8,328 nt of DNA from Sphingobacterium sp. UBA6711 (GTDB lineage: Bacteria > Bacteroidota > Bacteroidia > Sphingobacteriales > Sphingobacteriaceae). The DNA lies in contig DKIT01000018.1 of NCBI GenBank assembly GCA_002454415.1, positions 16,109 to 24,436 of the forward strand, in the 5' to 3' direction. Numbering within the stretch: the stretch's first letter is position 1; the number at the start of each line of letters is the position of its first letter. Under the pieces are notes generated by a model. The model saw only the letters and a program-made list of their open reading frames with translations. It was not told the DNA's origin and made no database searches. The translations under genes were made by a program, and so were the position numbers. Below, piece by piece: positions 6,650 through 8,328 of this stretch.

Positions 6650-6976
6650 TCTCTTGATAAGTAGAAGAAAAGACTTTTTTCTTAACTTTAAGTTTTCACC
6701 ACTCCTGATGAGTTTTTTTATGAAGTGATTATAGTCTCAGGGATATATTAATAGATTTTTTCTCTATTTACCTCAACAGGATTCATTGTAATGGCGAAAG
6801 AGACGGTTTATCTGAAGGAAATTGGGCAATTAAAAATTAAAAAATAATATAAAAGTAACGAAATTATCAGCTTTCAATTTAAATTTACAAATATAACTCA
6901 CATCAATAAGCTCAAATGGCCCCTTAATTTTAATAAACCGAAAGGCAATATTTTATAAATAATAATTCTATACCAA

Positions 6977-7687
6977 ATGAATCACAGATATCTGTTAGCA
7001 TTGCTTTTTCTCATTGTATGCCAATTGGCCTCAGCCCAATTTGCAAAAATCATTGATAAAGACGGTTATGTAAATGTGAGGCAACAGGCTTCAGTTAATA
7101 GTGCAGTTGTTTCTAAAATTGCTGCTGGTGAAACTGTTTACGCATTTCCTGATGAAAAGTTCGGCGATTGGGTAATTGTTGATTATACCGACAATCGTAA
7201 CAAGAGCATCACCGGGTATATACACAATTCAAGAATTAAATATATCGAATCCTATAAGCAGATTCCTAATATATTTTTTGATGAAGACGTAGCAAAATTT
7301 ATGACAAAAGATATAACCGTGCAAATAAATTCAGATAGTTTCGATTATGAAAAAAATAAAAGTCATTTTTCGTCGACTCAATATAAAGACTATACCGTTG
7401 TAGACAAATTTAAAGGGGAGCAAGTTTGGGGAACAGATGGCGAAATTCCTACAAGCCATTATACATCTATTCAAGCTACTATAAATGGAAGATTTATCCA
7501 GATTCCAGCAAAAGAAGTTGAAAACCTGTTTAATGTAAATAACGAGTTTGCAACATGCTACTACGATGACTTAAATGATGTTTTATATATCACCGCTGTT
7601 AATGGCGATGGAGCGGGAGGGTATGCAGTTTTATTTGAGATTAAAAAAGGTAAATATCATGCACGAGTAGTAACTATGCCATTTTAG
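6977..7687 (+). CDS. Exported SH3b-domain protein
   Basis: This 236-residue protein has a signal peptide (MNHRYLLALLFLIVCQLASA, then QF). An SH3b (SH3_3-type) domain follows at about residues 22-90. It shows the usual order DKDGYVNVRQQASVNSAVV, then KIAAGETVYAF, GDWVIVDY and GYIHNSRI. Residues 95-236 are a C-terminal region I do not recognise as a named domain. It ends in beta-strand-like DDLNDVLYITAVNGDGAGGY and LFEIKKGKYHARVVTMPF. SH3b domains often bind cell wall or peptides; no enzymatic residues are apparent, so a binding or envelope role is inferred. It ends 11 nt before the start of a decayed exported NTF2-like gene on the same strand, which may once have been cotranscribed. Confidence 0.85.
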   Translation: MNHRYLLALLFLIVCQLASAQFAKIIDKDGYVNVRQQASVNSAVVSKIAAGETVYAFPDEKFGDWVIVDYTDNRNKSITGYIHNSRIKYIESYKQIPNIFFDEDVAKFMTKDITVQINSDSFDYEKNKSHFSSTQYKDYTVVDKFKGEQVWGTDGEIPTSHYTSIQATINGRFIQIPAKEVENLFNVNNEFATCYYDDLNDVLYITAVNGDGAGGYAVLFEIKKGKYHARVVTMPF

Positions 7688-7698
7688 CAATAGCTATA

Positions 7699-8113
7699 AT
7701 GATAAATCGTTAATCTCCATATCCACATTCGCTATGGCAGTTGAAGGACCTGGCTCAAAATCAGCAAAAGCTAACTTATCAACATCAGACTTCGCCTTAG
7801 AGCACTATGTAGTGGAAACTACCTACTGAAAATCACCGTGTTTAGAGCATTTATTTGCAGCTGATTTCAAACAAAAATTCAAGCTTCCAATGCGCAGAAT
7901 CACAGCCGTGAAGCGGTCATCAAATCTTTGAAAAAACAAAAAGGTGAAAAGTTAAACTGTGTAGTAAGCACAGATATCCTTGAAGAGGCATCAGACTATA
8001 TGGTGGCTAAGGTGACTTAGAAATTTGAGAACTTCACCAAGACTGACCTTGTGACTTTGGAGCGTGTGGGCAACAACTGGAAAGTATCCAAATCAATCAA
8101 TTCGTATAAATAG
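7699..8113 (+). pseudogene. Decayed exported NTF2-like (Lumazine_bd_2/SnoaL-type) protein gene
   Basis: No single frame is intact, but joined frames give one plausible small secreted protein. Frame one reads KSLISISTFAMA then VEGPGS (signal-peptide end), STSDFALEHYVVETTY, a TGA stop at 7827-7829, then LEHLFAADFKQK. At the A-run 7873-7877 the frame slips by one base and continues IQASNAQNHSREAVIKSLKK, GEKLNCVVSTDILEEASDYM and VAKVT. A TAG at 8018-8020 follows, then KFENFTKTDLVTLERVGNNW and KVSKSINSYK to TAG at 8111-8113. A further lost base near 7701-7704 separates the ATG at 7699 from the signal peptide. The late segment with NNWKVS is typical of NTF2-like proteins of Bacteroidota. Four independent lesions argue for true decay rather than sequencing error. 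The start is uncertain because the repaired signal peptide is short. Confidence 0.75.
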
Positions 8114-8123
8114 GATTTAAATA

Positions 8124-8217
8124 ACTAGTGATCTGCCCGGATAAGTATAAAGTCAGATCACTAGTGAATCATATGTTTAAATTTAGTTTAGAAGCCATGT
8201 CCTGAGATGTAGCTTTT
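8124..8217. repeat. 93-nt hairpin repeat, copy 2
   Basis: This is the second copy of the element at 6557-6649, starting 10 nt after the pseudogene's final stop. Hairpin 1 is perfect here: ACTAGTGATCTG (8124-8135) and CAGATCACTAGT (8154-8165) with an 18-nt loop. Hairpin 2 (AAGCCA 8192-8197, TAGCTT 8210-8215) has a C-A mismatch on the plus strand, which becomes a G-T wobble on the minus strand. Both copies keep the two inverted pairs despite base changes, which suggests structure matters or mattered. Confidence 0.7.
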
Positions 8218-8225
8218 ATACGTCA

Positions 8226-8253
8226 AAAGGGCCTGATTCTCATCAGACCCTTT
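8226..8253 (-). terminator. Rho-independent terminator, probably of a minus-strand gene
   Basis: On the minus strand AAAGGGTCTGAT and ATCAGGCCCTTT pair over 12 bp with one T-G wobble and a 4-nt loop, and the stem runs into TTTT then GACG. Read on the plus strand the same position is a C-A mismatch, so the minus strand is the better reading. It lies directly after minus-strand frames that are open to the right window edge. Confidence 0.65.
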
Positions 8254-8256
8254 CTC

Positions 8257-8328
8257 TTAGCGTTTAATTGTACAGTAATTTTTATGTTTCCTATCGTTTC
8301 CTCTTTTTTGTTTCGTCATCCAATGTTT
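8257..8328 (-). CDS. Possible 3' end of a minus-strand gene entering from the right (partial)
   Basis: Two minus-strand frames are open from the right edge. One ends with TAG at 8293-8291 and reads TLDDETKKRKR; the other ends with TAA at 8259-8257 and reads KHWMTKQKRGNDRKHKNYCT, then IKR. The first looks more like a normal protein tail, with about 38 nt to the terminator; the second ends 3 nt before the terminator stem. The coordinates given cover both. The existence of a gene is inferred mainly from the minus-strand terminator; no family can be named from so few residues. Confidence 0.35.
   Translation of the reverse strand, partial: KHWMTKQKRGNDRKHKNYCTIKR

Larger units (their letters stand above)
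6399..6976. other. 578-nt gene-free stretch holding repeats and coding remnants
   Basis: No convincing intact gene lies here. In order it holds an inverted repeat (6444-6477), the downstream copy of the flanking repeat (from 6488), a hairpin-bearing repeat of about 93 nt (6557-6649), and AT-rich DNA. A short frame ending in TAA at 6838-6840 reads NGERDGLSEGNWAIKN and looks like the C-terminus of a lost protein, with no start and a stop upstream near 6722. The 73-codon frame at 6507-6728 spans the repeat and has no protein-like features; I do not call it a gene. The last 130 nt presumably contain the promoter of the SH3b gene, but I see no clear TAnnTTTG. Confidence 0.6.

Noticed and set aside
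6507..6728. 73-codon plus-strand open frame across the repeat region
   Set aside because: It spans the boundary of two repeat elements, has no signal, domain or start context, and its frame is not kept in the second repeat copy.

Overview
The window looks like chromosomal DNA of a Bacteroidota bacterium, most likely a Sphingobacterium- or Pedobacter-like member of the Sphingobacteriaceae. This is judged from several things: the AT-rich composition, the lack of Shine-Dalgarno sites before starts, short signal peptides cut before Gln (A-Q or G-Q), a TonB-receptor-like C-terminus at the left edge, and a secreted GH43-type glycosidase. No tRNA, rRNA, CRISPR array, intact transposase or phage gene is visible.

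Left block (1-1125, plus strand, visibly richer in G+C): the last 44 codons of a probable outer-membrane TonB-dependent receptor, then an exported Dabb (stress-responsive A/B barrel) protein, then an exported cupin. Gaps are short (11 and 38 nt), and the block closes with a perfect 14-bp stem terminator, so it reads as the end of one operon.

Middle block (1126-4781, much more AT-rich): a minus-strand DinB-like four-helix protein; a plus-strand exported MORN/YwqK-like repeat protein with a clear single-base frameshift near its 3' end; a convergent minus-strand exported protein of unknown function; and a minus-strand protein with a soluble N-terminus and four membrane segments. Each seems to be its own transcription unit.

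Right block (4782-8328): a secreted GH43-type glycosidase with a C-terminal jelly-roll domain, a 578-nt gene-free stretch with repeats, an exported SH3b protein, and a decayed NTF2-like exported protein with two in-frame stops and two likely frameshifts. A minus-strand gene probably ends at the right edge with its own terminator.

The main structure not explained by genes is a repeat of about 93 nt present twice (6557-6649 and 8124-8217), about 87% identical by hand alignment and carrying two hairpins. A second, shorter repeat lies on both sides of the glycosidase gene (4664-4686 and 6488-6511). With the two broken genes, this marks 1126-8328 as an accessory region undergoing turnover. I see no convincing new multi-gene system; the repeat family is the best candidate for something undescribed.
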